From Centrapalus pauciflorus (taxonomy: Eukaryota; Streptophyta; Magnoliopsida; Asterales; Asteraceae): 64,000 nucleotides of DNA. This document shows, piece after piece, positions 1-13,100 of this stretch (position 1 is its first letter; every line of letters starts with the position of its first letter). Position numbers and translations under genes: made by a program. The notes under the pieces were generated by a model, which made no database searches, was not told the origin of the DNA, and saw only the letters and a program-made list of their open reading frames with translations. The stretch covers positions 186,001-250,000 of the forward strand of contig JAANYP010001187.1 in assembly GCA_020465985.1 (NCBI GenBank). Reading direction: 5' to 3'.

Positions 1-1014
1 AAGAGGATGAATTTGGGCTGAAAAAAAATAATAAGAGGGTATTTTCTCTATAATTAATTTAGTTAATTCTGATTTTAAAGTATTTATCATATTAATTATT
101 TTGTTTATTTAAATTAATTAAATATAATATATAACTAATTAGTTATAATATTTAAAGTAATATTTTTCATATGTTCCATATTACGAAACAAACAATCTTA
201 AGATCACCTCTTAATTTCAGATTTCAGATCTTAAGACCACCTCTTAATTTCAGATGTGGTTTTCAGACTTTAACATTTAACCTCTTAAAAAACAAATACC
301 ACCTACATCTATTTTTACCAAACACATTTATGGAACTAAAAGCTCCATTTCACAACTCTAGCTAGTTCTGCCAAACATACCCATTGATTGAAAGTATACC
401 AACTCGTCAGTTACATTAAAATCAAAAGTCAACACGTCACAAGTGCCTGGTCGGGTTCTGTAAAGTGTCTACCGTACACCCTTTTTTTGCTATTGTTGCT
501 TTCGGACATGTTGAAATTGTCACTGAAACACACTCTGTTTCACCCCTTAACTCTCTTTGTATCTCATCTTAATTCTCTTTTGTTGCAACTCGGATTATAC
601 CAAATGGCAACAACTGTATTAGGCATATCCATGGGCACAGGCCTTGTGCATTAGATAGGCACTTATCGGATTAGCATTTAGTTTCAGGGATAATGACTCG
701 TGTTTTTAATTAGGAATGTTTTTTGATAGAAAAAGTATATAAAGAAGGATTAGGAGTAGTCGTTTAACACGCTTAATTTGATAATTGATTTGGTATTCAG
801 ATGGAGCATTAAAAGGGAGAGATGACTGCCTCTCAAAGCATGCAAGATTTTGTGAATTATTAGCATGTTCCTTGCTTCAATAAAAATCATGGTGGGCCTT
901 ACTAAAGTGCTGTATTATCAGGAAGCAAACCATTAAAAAAATTAACCTAGAAAAGGTGCTAGACCAGGCATTGGAAAAACTCAAGCAGGAGAATCATGTC
1001 ATGAGGCTACAATT
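1..1014. other. Intergenic, no gene recognised
   Basis: No coding region is supported here. The first 170 bases are very AT-rich. At about 195-265 the phrase ACCTCTTAATTTCAGAT occurs twice in direct orientation, which looks like an old terminal or internal duplication of a small transposon, but I found no matching inverted end. The open frames in this stretch are short and have no recognisable motif. Confidence 0.5.
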
Positions 1015-1254
1015 AAGGTGTGTTCGGCTCAAAGAACGGAACTTGAAGCAATTTGAATTTAAAATTACCTTCTTAATGTGTTTAATGGGGAGGGATAGGG
1101 CATGATGAATATAGGATCGGTTAATGGCGTGGGTTGGGAAATGTTGGAATCTAAATTAATTTACAAACCTAGGAATGACAAATTCCCTTTAAACACAAAA
1201 GTTTTGAAAATTCCAATTCCTTCAATTTTCATTCCTCAAGCCAAACACAACCTT
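1015..1254. mobile_element. MITE of about 240 bp
   Basis: The left end reads AAGGTGTGTTCGGCTC and the right end, reverse-complemented, reads AAGGTTGTGTTTGGCTTGAG, giving terminal inverted repeats of about 22 bases with a few mismatches. The pairing continues inward: GGAACTTGAAG near the left matches the complement of CTTCAATTTTCATTCC near the right, so most of the element could fold on itself. There is no coding capacity. A GGTGTGTTYGGC start is typical of small non-autonomous DNA transposons of the hAT or PIF/Harbinger groups. The target-site duplication is not clear enough to choose between them. Confidence 0.65.
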
Positions 1255-1258
1255 ATAT

Positions 1259-1600
1259 GTTAGGAACCAGTGCACAAAAACATGCACATGAATAAGGCAA
1301 CAGTAAAGTGATTGCAGAAAAATATAAGAACACAAAGGAGTTTACATGGTTCACTTGATCAGTGGGATAAGGCTGTGTCCACGGTCACACCAATGAAGGT
1401 ATATTATAGAGACTAAACTAGATCAAATTCCCAAGTGGGCCAGGCCAATATTCTGGACCTGCCTAAGCACTGTGCCCTCAGACCCCCACTTCCTAGCAGA
1501 TCCCTCTTGTGACAATCAAACTCCACATCTTAAGTTCTTAACACCATAGACACTGGATGCTATCCCTACCTCTCACATAGAAACTGGGATGGTGATTACA
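1259..1600. repeat. Possible LTR fragment of a copia-type element
   Basis: The stretch starts TGTTAGGAACC and contains GGAGTTTACATGGTTCAC followed by a TCCACGGTCAC block. From memory this combination is common in copia LTRs of eudicots. No partner LTR, primer site or target duplication was found, so this is only a candidate relic. The downstream 1600-2100 has nothing I recognise. Confidence 0.3.
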
Positions 1601-2104
1601 AAGAATTAGAACTAGTTGGCACCTAGTAAGTTTAGACCAGAACTAGAGACGGCAGGTGCCCTAGGAAAGCTGATTTGCTCACTCATCCTATACCGATAAC
1701 CAGAAGGAAAACAGCTTTTTTCCCTTTCTTTTCTTTGTTTTTTGGTTGACATGAAGCTTATGAAGAACCACGCTCCCTGTAGCCCAAAATGGATCAAGAC
1801 CAATGGATTCTAGCATGCCAGTCAATGTTAAGCCTTCCGGCACCCAATGGTTAGAAGTCAGAAATGGAGAAGTTGGTCATGAAGACACATAATACAGCAC
1901 AGAGACTCACCTTACAGCTCATCAGTCATCTTGGTTAATAAAAAAGACACAACATGACATGTTTGTAAATTATAGAGAACCCATAAAGGTAACATTTAAA
2001 ACAAATACATGATTCTTGTTATTGATGAGTTTTTACAAAGAAGCTGGGAGAGGCCAAAGTGTTTCCCAAGTTCATGTTTTCCAAATAAAGAATGGCAGAG
2101 GGTG

Positions 2105-3070
2105 AAGAGTACACGATACCCTTAACCAATCATTGAGTCACTATGAGGTCAGGGTGATGCCCTTTAGTTTGACCGATGAATCTGCAACCTTTCAAGAAGT
2201 AAGGAAGCTGTGTTTAACAACCTTCATGTATGTTTAAGTTGTGGAGACTGATTTGTGCCTGGAGGAAATATTCGCCGCTATGAAATTTAAGCACAGGGGC
2301 CCCACTCCCCGGTGAGCGGGCGGGGGTCAAGCGGGAAGAAAATTTTAGGCCTGGCCCATGAGGTTTTACCTATTTACCTATGTATGTCATTCTTGGACTG
2401 AACCACATATTTGTGTTCTTAGTGTGATTACTACTTTACTTGTTCCGTGCACCTTTTACTCAACAATGGGGAAACATGTAGTTACCTTATAACACTCCTG
2501 TTTATAGTGGCACTGACTAGCAACACAACTTGCAATTACATCTACTCTTGGTTGTTGAGTATTCTTACAAATCAACTACTTTCTAACCGGACAAAGTGTT
2601 CTTCGGTCAAACTCAATCAGAATACTTAGGTACATCATGTCTAACAATGGGTTGGTCGTTGGTCAAGGCCTGAAGGGAATATACTAAGGATACATTATAC
2701 ATTTTCTTTTGTGTTTTTTAGGTGTGTGTGTGTGGTGGGGAGAGGGGGGGGGGTTGTCATTGCCCTTGCTAAACATAGGAAATTTGTGAAAGGACATCGC
2801 ATCATGTGTTAACCCTAAACTGAATAAGACCAGTAAAAAACAATTTCACATTGACACTGATCCATGTGACTTGAAAGTCAGGGCAATATAAAACACGAAG
2901 CCAAACCATTGGCCTACATTAGCAAGGCCTTGAGTAAGACTAATCAAGAACTATTCACTTATAAGAAGGAACAGCTAGCTGTGTGGTCTTAACAGTTTCT
3001 AGATGGCGGTATGCAAGGCATCAATATTTTGTAATCACAACATATTATCAACCCTCAAAGCACATGTTCT
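2105..3070 (+). pseudogene. Decayed Ty3/gypsy pol relic (RT and RNase H pieces)
   Basis: At 2136-2240 the plus strand reads HYEVRVMPFSLTDESATF, a mutated copy of the reverse-transcriptase block HYEF.VMPFGLTNAPATF. At 2878-2965 it reads PLAYISKALSKTNQELFTY, then after a frame slip SRWRYARHQYFVITTYYQPS, which is the RNase H block around the strand that normally ends in TDH.SLK. The spacing of the two blocks, about 740 bases, fits a gypsy pol. Between them lies unrelated material including a GC-rich patch at 2297-2334. Frameshifts and stops are present throughout, and no LTRs were seen. A second GC-rich patch follows at 3085-3120. Confidence 0.75.
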
Positions 3071-3208
3071 TAAAAGAAAGGGTACCCCCACCCTTTGGGG
3101 CCCCCACCGACCGGTCCTACTGCCAACGTAGAGGAGGTAAATTGCATAACTCATAACTAAGGAAGATGTTCATTAATAGACTCTGCTATTGCACAACATC
3201 GATGATTT

Positions 3209-3365
3209 GGGCAAATTGCCGAGAAAAGTAACATAAAATACAAAATTTGATAACAAAGGTACCGTGAATTTTTTTTGGCCAAGAGAGTTAACATAAAATT
3301 CAAATTTTGCTAAAAGAGGGTATCGATGACCAATTAAAAGGTAAATTTTTTTTATGCAATTTCCC
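3209..3365. repeat. Small MITE-like repeat
   Basis: The segment begins GGGCAAATTGCC and ends ATGCAATTTCCC, which are near inverted complements over about 11 bases. Its interior repeats the phrase AACATAAAATWCAAAWTTTG twice. Similar AT-rich phrasing recurs at about 53900-54060 in decayed form, so this may be a dispersed family. No target duplication was confirmed. Confidence 0.35.
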
Positions 3366-4305
3366 TTCTAACAAACTTTCCTGCCACTATCTCCAATTGA
3401 AAAAACTGAGACAGTTACAAATACCCTATTTCTTTTGTCAACAATAACACACATGCTTCGAACGATTAGTCAATAAATGTAGCCAAATAATCGTTGTTAC
3501 CAATTAAACCTACTTCTTTTGGATAGCTTAGCTTACCTCACACCGAACCTATCACAATTAGATTTTTATTATATGCAGAAATGCAGTAAAATCTCCATGC
3601 TAACTTCAATGTAAACAATGCATACGAAAAGCTTTAATTTATCACATATGAAAAAAAAGACCACATAGTTTGAAAAGAAATAATCGCATAAAAAGGTAAT
3701 GTCTTTTAACTCCGGTTTCTATTCTAAGCAATTAACTAAATTTGCCAATACAGAAAGGTAATTTCCTTTTAAAATATCGCAAAAAGGTAACTTTGATCAT
3801 TTTTAAAAGAAAAATGTATGTTAAAAGTGTCAAAATTGTAGCTAAAACACCAAACTAACTACTTTTTTCTTAGAATTTTCTAAAAGTATGATACCTTTCT
3901 ATGAACTACGAAGCCATATTTAGTTCAATACGTGAAATGAAAAATAAGCTCTAACCACGTTACTTTTATATGCAAAATAATCCCATTTGAAAACTACCAC
4001 TACCACTACCACTACCACTTACACTGAAGATTAGGTTTCTATCAAAGCAGAAAAGTAATCCAGAATTCGAAATTTGTGAATTTAATCATAGGATTCGAAA
4101 TGAGTAGGAGATGATCGGATACCTTTTCTGATCGTCGTGACGCCGGCAAACGAAGAAAGAAGGATGGAATCGGCAATCAGAAGAGTTGTTTGAAGAAGGG
4201 TTGTAGGTTTGTTTGCACCTTCTGCAAACCCTTTCCCTTTTATCTTCTTTCACTTTCTCCATTGTTTCTGTTTTCTTCATTTCGACAACCTCATGAAGAG
4301 GTTAT
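3366..4305. other. AT-rich intergenic sequence
   Basis: No gene or recognisable transposon was found. A short (ACTACC)n-like run, CACTACCACTACCACTACC, lies at about 4000-4018. The open frames overlapping 4086-4610 have no family signature and run into the TA microsatellite. Confidence 0.45.
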
Positions 4306-4313
4306 TGATTAAC

Positions 4314-5050
<737 letters not shown>

Positions 5051-5053
5051 ATA

Positions 5054-5487
5054 GGGTCGAGATCCATGGAAAACTACATTTGACTGGAAAACTGGAAAAC
5101 CATATCAAATGCACATGTTCATCATGATAAAATGTTAAATTTCATGTAAACTATAATATACATATGTTCAAAATTGCATTATGATTAACCAATTCATATA
5201 ATCTACATGTTTGTTAAGACAAAATGTTTAATTCATGCAAAAATGCGTAATATACACATGTTCCTGCATATTGCACATTTGAACATGTGCATATTGTTAT
5301 TTTGCATGAAATGAAACATTTTATCCTAATGAACATTTAAATTATGTGAACTAGTCAATAATAATGCACATTTGAATATATGTATATTGTAGTTGTGCAT
5401 TAAATTTAACATTTTACCGTATGTACATGTGCATTTAATATAGTTTTCCAGTTTTCCAGTCAAAGATGGTTTTCCATAGATCTTGAA

Positions 5488-5490
<3 letters not shown>
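5054..5490. mobile_element. Non-autonomous Mutator-like element, copy 2
   Basis: A second copy, roughly 95 % alike by eye and in the same orientation, separated from copy 1 only by ATA, a remnant of TA repeat. It starts GGGTCGAGATCCATGG and ends TCTTGAACCT, immediately followed by another TA tract. Small indels separate the copies, for example one base missing in the ACATGTTC-rich centre. No coding capacity. Confidence 0.75.

Positions 5491-5573
<83 letters not shown>
5491..5573. repeat. (TA)n microsatellite, about 83 bp
   Basis: A TA repeat continuing directly from the right end of the second small Mutator-like element and ending in a short TAA run. It is probably the right half of the same ancestral microsatellite as 4428-4609. 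Confidence 0.9.
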
Positions 5574-5576
<3 letters not shown>

Positions 5577-6288
5577 ATAATAAAGCAAAACACTTAGTGT
5601 CACGTGATGCACAGAATTTTCTTTTTCCCGCCTTTTTTTTCCTAATATAACTCTCTCTATCAATTCATCTAATTTATTTAAGAAAATTTTAAATATTAAA
5701 TGAAATCTTATATAATTAAAGTGTTTTAAATACTTCCTAATTTAACCTCTAATTTTACCTAAAATGTTTTATCTAAAATGATCTAAGTGATTTATAACTT
5801 TTTATTTTTTTTTAAATTTAAACTAAAGGTTAAATTTTTAATTGTATATTAAATGTATCAATTTAAAATTCATTCTAATTCTTATAAATTTGTACATTAA
5901 TATTTATTTTAAAATTATATTAACAATCGTAATTGTTAAATTTTTGTTCATAATCATTTGAATCAAAAAGTTTCTTATATATTAAAGTATGATTTTAAGT
6001 TATTTATCAATTAAAAATACATCTAAATATGAAATAACTATAATAATTTTCATAAAAGTATAACTTTCTAATAATATTGTAAATATTGTTTTCAAATTTA
6101 AAGACAAAAAATTACAAAATTGAATTAGTTTTTATTGTAATACAATTAGTATTTCAAATATTTCATATCTTCAATATATATTTATTATAATAAGAATAAA
6201 AATAATTTTAGCTAATTATCTATATCAGTTAATATCAAAATATTATTACTTTATTATTATTATAATAATATTTAAATTATTATATTTA
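5574..6288. other. Very AT-rich spacer, no gene
   Basis: More than 80 % A+T by inspection, with no coding frame, tRNA or transposon end recognised. It lies between the TA microsatellite and the left target duplication of the copia element. Confidence 0.5.
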
Positions 6289-6293
6289 AATAT

Positions 6294-6939
6294 TGTCAAG
6301 ATCAAAATCACTACCTAAGATTAACTGGTTTGAATTAATCAGAGTATAAACCAATAACCTTGTATTGAATCAAAGTCCAATTAAGAAGTTTGCGGAATAA
6401 CACTTAACTGTTTTAAGAAAAGCTTTCAGAACAAATAAACACATAAACACAATCAATAATCAAATATCATTTGTATTGCCAAACTCAATGATTACAATCA
6501 CCTCTAATCTGTTTGATTAGACGAAGAACACAGATTGTTCTTAGGGTTTTACAACCTTAGAGGCTTATGAAAACTTAATCAGAAAGACAATTACAACTGA
6601 ATAAATTTGTACGTGCAGACTTACAATAGAAAAACCTATTCTATGTATATATACTGCTTTCTGATTTGTTTCCTTGAAAAACTCTGATTTCTCTGATAGT
6701 AGATATGCTTGAATCTTCAAAATATATCTTATCCTGAATATCAGCACTTTCTGTTTATTGAGCTGTTGAGCAGCTTGAAGTCTATCTGTTGAGCAGCTTG
6801 AGCTGGCAGCTTGAACTTTTGTACTAGCAGCTCGAACTTCTTCAACTAATAGCTTGAACTTTGTATTTACACAGAAAAACTACTAACAGTCTGAGAAATC
6901 TAAACTAACAGCTTGACATACTTAGAATATTTCCTAACA
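6294..6939 (-). repeat. 3' LTR of the copia element
   Basis: 646 bp, same length and nearly the same sequence as 16365-17010. It lies next to the polypurine tract, so it is the 3' LTR on the minus strand. It contains several AGCAGCTTGA and CAGCTTGAAC phrases. The target copy AATAT precedes it. Confidence 0.92.
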
Positions 6940-6952
6940 ATCTCCCCCTAAC
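6940..6952 (-). other. Polypurine tract of the copia element
   Basis: The minus strand reads GTTAGGGGGAGAT immediately inside the 3' LTR, the expected plus-strand priming site for reverse transcription. Confidence 0.8.
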
Positions 6953-7044
6953 TTAAATTCTTTACACAAGACTTTAAGTTTCTATACAAATGAGGAAATA
7001 AAACAAAGTAAAACTGTTATTTACAAACTAAGGCATCAAAAAAC

Positions 7045-9846
7045 TTACAATTGTGAAAGTTTCTGTTTAACAGCCTTCAAAAATTCTCTCTTCAGATCTT
7101 CTTTATCACAATATATTCTCACTGATATCATCCGTACTAACAGCTCCTTTGGAAGATCATAAAATTCAAAATTGAAGTACATACCGGATCCATTTGCAAA
7201 TTTGAGTCTGTATGTCTTTGATTTGACAAACAAATCAACTTGTGCAATCTTCATCTCCTTGGCATCTTCCATATCTTTCCTTATTGACTCTGGATCAAAG
7301 ATGCTTTTCAGATCTTTGATAGCTTGCTTGACCTGTGGAAAAGAGGATCTGACTTGGGTCACAGACCCAACATGATGCATTCTTGTAAGCTCATCTCTGG
7401 TCATCCCTTGAACAATGTGCATTAAGCTCTTATATTCTTCCTCAGGACCAGATTCTCTTCTTACTACAAAATGATATCTTAAGTCAATGTTGTCCATTGG
7501 CTTAGCATACCAGTATGTAATGAGAGGTTTTGTGAAGTCATGCTGGTCAAAGGACTTTTCAATTTCCATCACTTTCTGAAGCTGATGTTCAAACAGCACC
7601 CTCTTTACCTGATCTAGCTTTGCTTGAGTGATTTCTTCTGATTGAGGATTTGAAGCAACAACTTGAACAAGAGGATCTGGATTACTTGCACCAGCTTGAC
7701 TTGATTTCTGTTGACTTTGGACTTCATGGGAGATTTTGGCTGACTTTCGTTTTTCCATTTCTTTATCATGAATATCTTGCAGCCTCTCTGTATTCATGGA
7801 CTGAGCCATCTTCTTTGGAATTCCAGCTGAAAAGGCAAAATTGATCAAAAACTTTCTGTGCTCAGCCTTTGAATGCCCTGTTGGCATTTTCCTTTTTCTC
7901 TCATTCTGTTTGACCACAAACCCTCTTAGGTAATCACCTAAGGTTTTATCATCTTGCATTGGGGCATGGGTTTGCTGGACCAGAATAGCATCTTGTTCTT
8001 CTGCTAACTTTCTAGCAAATTCAGCATCATGAGCAACTTGGGCTTCTTTGGATGAAAATTTGTGCTTTGGAGATTCTATGAGAATGCCATTGCCCTTATC
8101 TTTAGTTGCAGAGGTTGTAGCTTGGACTGTAGTGATGGGAGCTTGACTGCCTTCTCTGATAACAACTCCTGTTGTTCTTGTGGGAGCAGCTTGAGTTTCT
8201 AGGCTAACAGCTTGAGTAGCTGTTGGGACTGTTAGCCTAGAATCTTGGACTGTTGGAGTAGGAGTTGCTTGAACTGATGGAGCTGCTTGGACTGATTTAG
8301 GGATCTCCTGATTCTCCCCCTTTTTGGATGCATTGGTTTGGTCAGAAGGATCTACAACCGTTGCCATTTGGGTTCGAATCATCTTCTCCAATTGAATGAT
8401 CTTATTTCCACAAAGAGTGAACCCCTTATGAAGATAATCCATTCTCTGATTCTGAGCAGCTTCTGTCTGTCGAAGTGAAATGATTTGTGCCCCCTGTGCA
8501 GCAATAATGGACTGATGATATTCCAACATTGCTACAACAGGTTTCAGCTGAGGATCCGTCAAAAGCATAAGTTGCAGACTAGCCTCAAGATCAGCAAAAG
8601 TGTGTGGAACTTGTGATCTATCATTGGCAGGATTTCCAGAAGTTGAAGCTTCTGGGCCCCTCTTTTCTTGGTTCTGGGGAATTCCAGAGGGTGCTTGCAC
8701 ACATTATATTGCCATGGGAGTGGTCTTACTTATGTTGACATTGTCCTGTGCCTCTTGTGCAGAAACAACAGTAGTGTCAGCCACAGTACCCATATGGACA
8801 TCTTCTGTTGAGATGTCCACCTCCAAATTGAGGGTTGGAGAGTCCTCAGTGGGTGCCCTTTGGATATTCTGTGCAGGAGTATCCTCCTGCACAGGGACAT
8901 TTGGCTCTTGGAATTGGGCTGAGGAGGAAGAAGCTCCTGAACCTCTTTTTCTTTAATATAATATAAGTGGGGATGAGGGATTTCCAGAAGGATCAGAGGA
9001 ATTATTTGTATCATGAGGAGTGGGTTGGGGTCCTGGGGGTGAAGCAGTGATGTTAGGTTGAGCCTGCTCAGGACCCTCTCCTCTGTTTAGTGTATTGATA
9101 CCCAACATTGCAGAGGGCAATGAGACATCAACAGACAAAAGATTGGCACTAGTTTTTAGAAGACGTTTTATTGAAGGTAAAGAGTGCCTATGGGAAACAT
9201 GAATCCTTTTATGTACATTGAGATTACTGCAAGTTCTTGCAATAATTTCAGCCAAAAATCTAGGATACATAAAAAATTTCCCATGGTTTAGGGTATGATG
9301 CCTTAGCATACCCTGAAAAATCATATTAGAAAAATTGAACTGTTGGCCTGTAGATAAGCACACCAAGGCAGTGGCTATGTTTGAGGAAAATTCTGACCAA
9401 CCAGTTCTTTTAGGGCTTATGCATTGCTGTATAATATGAACAAGGTATTTCCACTTAGGGGCAAAATGAGTTTTAAAGAACGTATAAGAATCAGTAGGGC
9501 CCCTATACCCTATAGCAAAAAGGCCTTCATGTAAGGCCATAAGAGGGAAATCGGTTATACCTGCGGCATCTTGAAGATGCAAGTGTTGGCGTATGAGATC
9601 CTCAGTGATGGTGACAGTGGTTCCATCAATCTTGGACGTCAAAGAAGTGACTTCATTGATGGTTTGAATAGAGACATGTTTCCAAAATTGCTCTATATAG
9701 GATATGTATATGGTAGGGTTTATGGTAAGAGCATAATGAATATGAGAACTTCGAAGGAAGTCCATCATGACGTGGAATGGTTGAAGGTCAGCATGTTTGA
9801 GAGAGTAGGGAAGGCAGTTATGCTCTTTGACAAACTCCATTGACAA
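7045..9846 (-). pseudogene. Extra ORF downstream of copia pol (env position), two stops
   Basis: One minus-strand frame of 934 codons runs from ATG at 9846 to the stop at 7045, broken only by TAA at 8953-8955 and TAA at 8704-8706. The N-terminal 300 residues (SHIHYALTINPTIY, SSNIATALVCLSTGQQFNFS, KFFMYPRFL) look like a protein found after pol in many Asteraceae copia elements, as far as I remember. The middle is low-complexity, rich in Pro, Gln, Ser, Thr and Ala, with a coiled-coil-like stretch near 8500-8350. The C-terminal 250 residues are charged and more globular. It occupies the env position, but I see no signal peptide or clear transmembrane segment, so calling it an envelope protein is not supported. 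Function unknown. Confidence 0.7.
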
Positions 9847-10196
9847 TGAATCAGTGATTTAGGGTTTCAGAGATGTGTGTGGGAATCGCTCAGAGAGAAA
9901 AGAAGGTCGTGGAAGATATTTTGCAACTGGTAGTTACAATTGAACGAAACTGGGACCTTTTAAAGGTTTCAAAAATATCTAATCCCGCTCACACACTTAT
10001 GGAAGTTACCAAAATACCCTGCACACTTTGACAGATCAAGTGAAGGAATCCGAGAAAATGAACTAGCTGCTTGAGAAAAGACTCAAGCTGTTAGTTGAAA
10101 AATGAGCATATCCGAATGGAACAGTGTCTCCCCCTTAAACAAGCATATGAAATAGATACATGTTTCATAAAATAAGAAAGAATAATGAAAAACAAA

Positions 10197-13100
10197 TTAA
10201 TCCATATTAACCATGCCAATATTTGAAACTAGGAAAGTGAATCTTCCTACATCAAATGGTTTTGTAAATAGACCAGCTAACTGATCATCAGTATGAATTT
10301 TGGTAACTTGGATTAGTTTCTTCTCATTACAGTCCCTTATAAAATGAAATCTGATGTCTATATGTTTGGTTTTGGGAAATTTCACTGGGTTTTGCACAAT
10401 GCTTATTGCACTTGAGTTGTCAATGTAAATAGGAGTGGATAGGAAATTCATACCATAGTCTCTCAGTTGATTCTGAATCCACATCACTTGGGAACAGCAA
10501 CTTGCAGCTGCTACATATTCTGCTTCAGTAGATGAGGTGGAGACAGTTGTTTGCTTTTTACATTGCCAAGAGACCAATCTTGCTCCTAGATATTGACATC
10601 CACCAGTTATGGACTTTCTGTCAATGTTGCAGCCTCCATAATCACTGTCAGAGTAGGCTGTTAGTTCAAGAGGAGAGTCTTTAGGATACCAGAGGCCCAA
10701 ATGTGGTTGACCTTTGAGATATCTAAAGATTCTCTTAACAGCAAACAGATGTGAATCCTTTGGAGCACATTGAAACCTGGCACAAACACAAACAGCAAAC
10801 ATTATATCAGGTCTAGAAGATGTTAGATACATAAGTGATCCTATCAAGGATCTGTATAAATGAATGTCCACATCTATTCCATCTTTGTCTGCATCAAGCT
10901 GCTTGTGAGTGTCCATTGGAGTACTTGCAACTTTGGTATCTTTGTAACCAAACTTTTCCAGTATGTCTTTCACATACTTTGATTGACTTATAAAATGCCC
11001 TGTAGGCTTCTGCTTAACCTGCAATCCTAGAAAGAATGTGAGTTCCCCCATTGAACTCATTTGAAACTTTTTGTGCATCAATGCCTCAAACTCTTTGCAT
11101 AGACTGTCATTGGTAGACCCAAAGATAATATCATCAACGTATATCTGAACAAGCAGAATCTCAGATTTGATGGACTTTGTGAACAAAGTTTTGTCCAGTG
11201 TACCTCTCTTGAATCCATTCTGTAGAAGGTATGATGACAGAGTGTCATACCATGCTCTAGGGGCTTGGTGGAGACCATAGAGGGCTTTGTCCAATTTGTA
11301 GACTCTGTCTGGATACTTGTAGTCCTCAAATCCAGGAGGTTGACACACATATACTTCTTCTTCAATTGTGCCATACAGGAAAGCAGACTTCACATCCATT
11401 TGATACACTTTAAATCCTTTGAAGCCTGCATAGGCTAGGAACAGTCTGATGGCTTCAATTCTTGCCACTGGAGCAAAGACATCATCATAATCTATTCCTT
11501 CTTCTTGAATGTATCCTTGTGCTACTAATCTTGCTTTGTTCTTGATGACTATCTCTCTCTCATCCTTCTTGTTTCTGAAAACCCATCTTGTACCAATTGC
11601 TCTCTTGCCTTTAGGAAGATCAACTAAAGTCCATACATTCTGAATCTTGAATTGTAGAAGTTCTTCCTGCATTGCTTCAATCCAAGATGGATCTTTCAAA
11701 GCCTCTGATGCCTTCTTTGGCTCTAACTGTGACATGAAGCAAGCATGTTCAAAGGTAGCTAGACTGAGTTCTGGAACTGCTGAATCAGCATCAGTAGACT
11801 CTTTGTGAACCATTGTCCTTGTCTGCACAGGAGTTCGTGGATCACCCATTATCTGATTGAGAGGATGATATTTGTGAACTCTGAGGGTTGGCTCTCTGTC
11901 TATCTGAAAAGAGGTTTCTAGATTTGTATCATCTCCATCAGGACCACTAGAAGGTTTAGCTTCAGGAACAACTTGACTTGAATCTGGGACTGTTTCCCTT
12001 TGTGATGGAGCTGTTCTCTCAGGACTTGGGATTGGCACTTCATAGTTTGGATTTGAATCATGTTGTTCATCCAGTACCCCTGGTGGGTCACAAGATAGAA
12101 GTGGTATGACCGTATATTCATCCCATTGACCAGAATCTGCAACAGTCTGAATCTTTGTACCAACAGCTTGATCATTTGTGCTACCAGCATGAGAATTTGT
12201 GTTGGCAGCTTCAACCCTGTTTTCACCAATTTCTGCAGTGTACTCAACAAAGCTCAGAGAATTAGTTAGTGAATCTAAATCAAACAACCAATCAGGACCA
12301 GTGCCTTTGACATTTGCAGGCATTGGCACTTTCTTCAATGGTTTTAGACACACTGTTATATACCCTATAGGCTTTGCTTTGATGGAGTATCCTACAAAGA
12401 AACCTTCTTCAGCCTTGCTTTCAAACTTACCTAAGTAAGTCTTAGTGTGAAGAATTGTGCATGAACAACCAAAAGACTTTAGGAAGGCTATTAAGGGGAC
12501 TCTATGATGGAATAACTCATATGGAGTTTTCCCTTGTGATTGAACAACCTGAACCCTATTCAGAACATAGCAAGCTGTATTGACTGCTTCTGCCCAAAAG
12601 GTCATTGGCAGTTTGGAATCAGCTAGCATGGTTCTAGCAGCCTCAATTAACGTTCTGTTCTTTCTTTCAGCTACACCATTTTGCTGTGGTGTTTTTGGTG
12701 CACTATATTGCCTATCAATGCCTTTAGACTCACAGAAGCTGTTTAGGATATGGTTTTTGAACTCAGTTCCATTATCTGATCTAATCACCTTAACTTTTAA
12801 GTTGGATTGGTTTTCTATCTTAAGAATAAAAGATTTAACTAGCTCAGCAGATTCATCTTTAGTCCTAAGAAAGTATATCCATGTGAATCTGGTGAAATCA
12901 TCAACAATGACTAAACAGTAAGCCCTTTTATTCAAACTCAAAACAGATGTTGGACCAAAGAGATCCATATGAATAAGATGAAGAGCAGATGAGATTGAAT
13001 TTAATACTTTGGCCTTATGAGAAGATTTGTGTTGCTTGCCTTTAAGACATGCTACACAATGATCATCACAAATGAACTCCTTTTGAGGTAAACCTCTTAC

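Noticed and set aside
8953..9846. Retroviral-type envelope gene
   Set aside because: Right position, but no signal peptide, cleavage site or clear transmembrane helix was seen, so only the position supports it.
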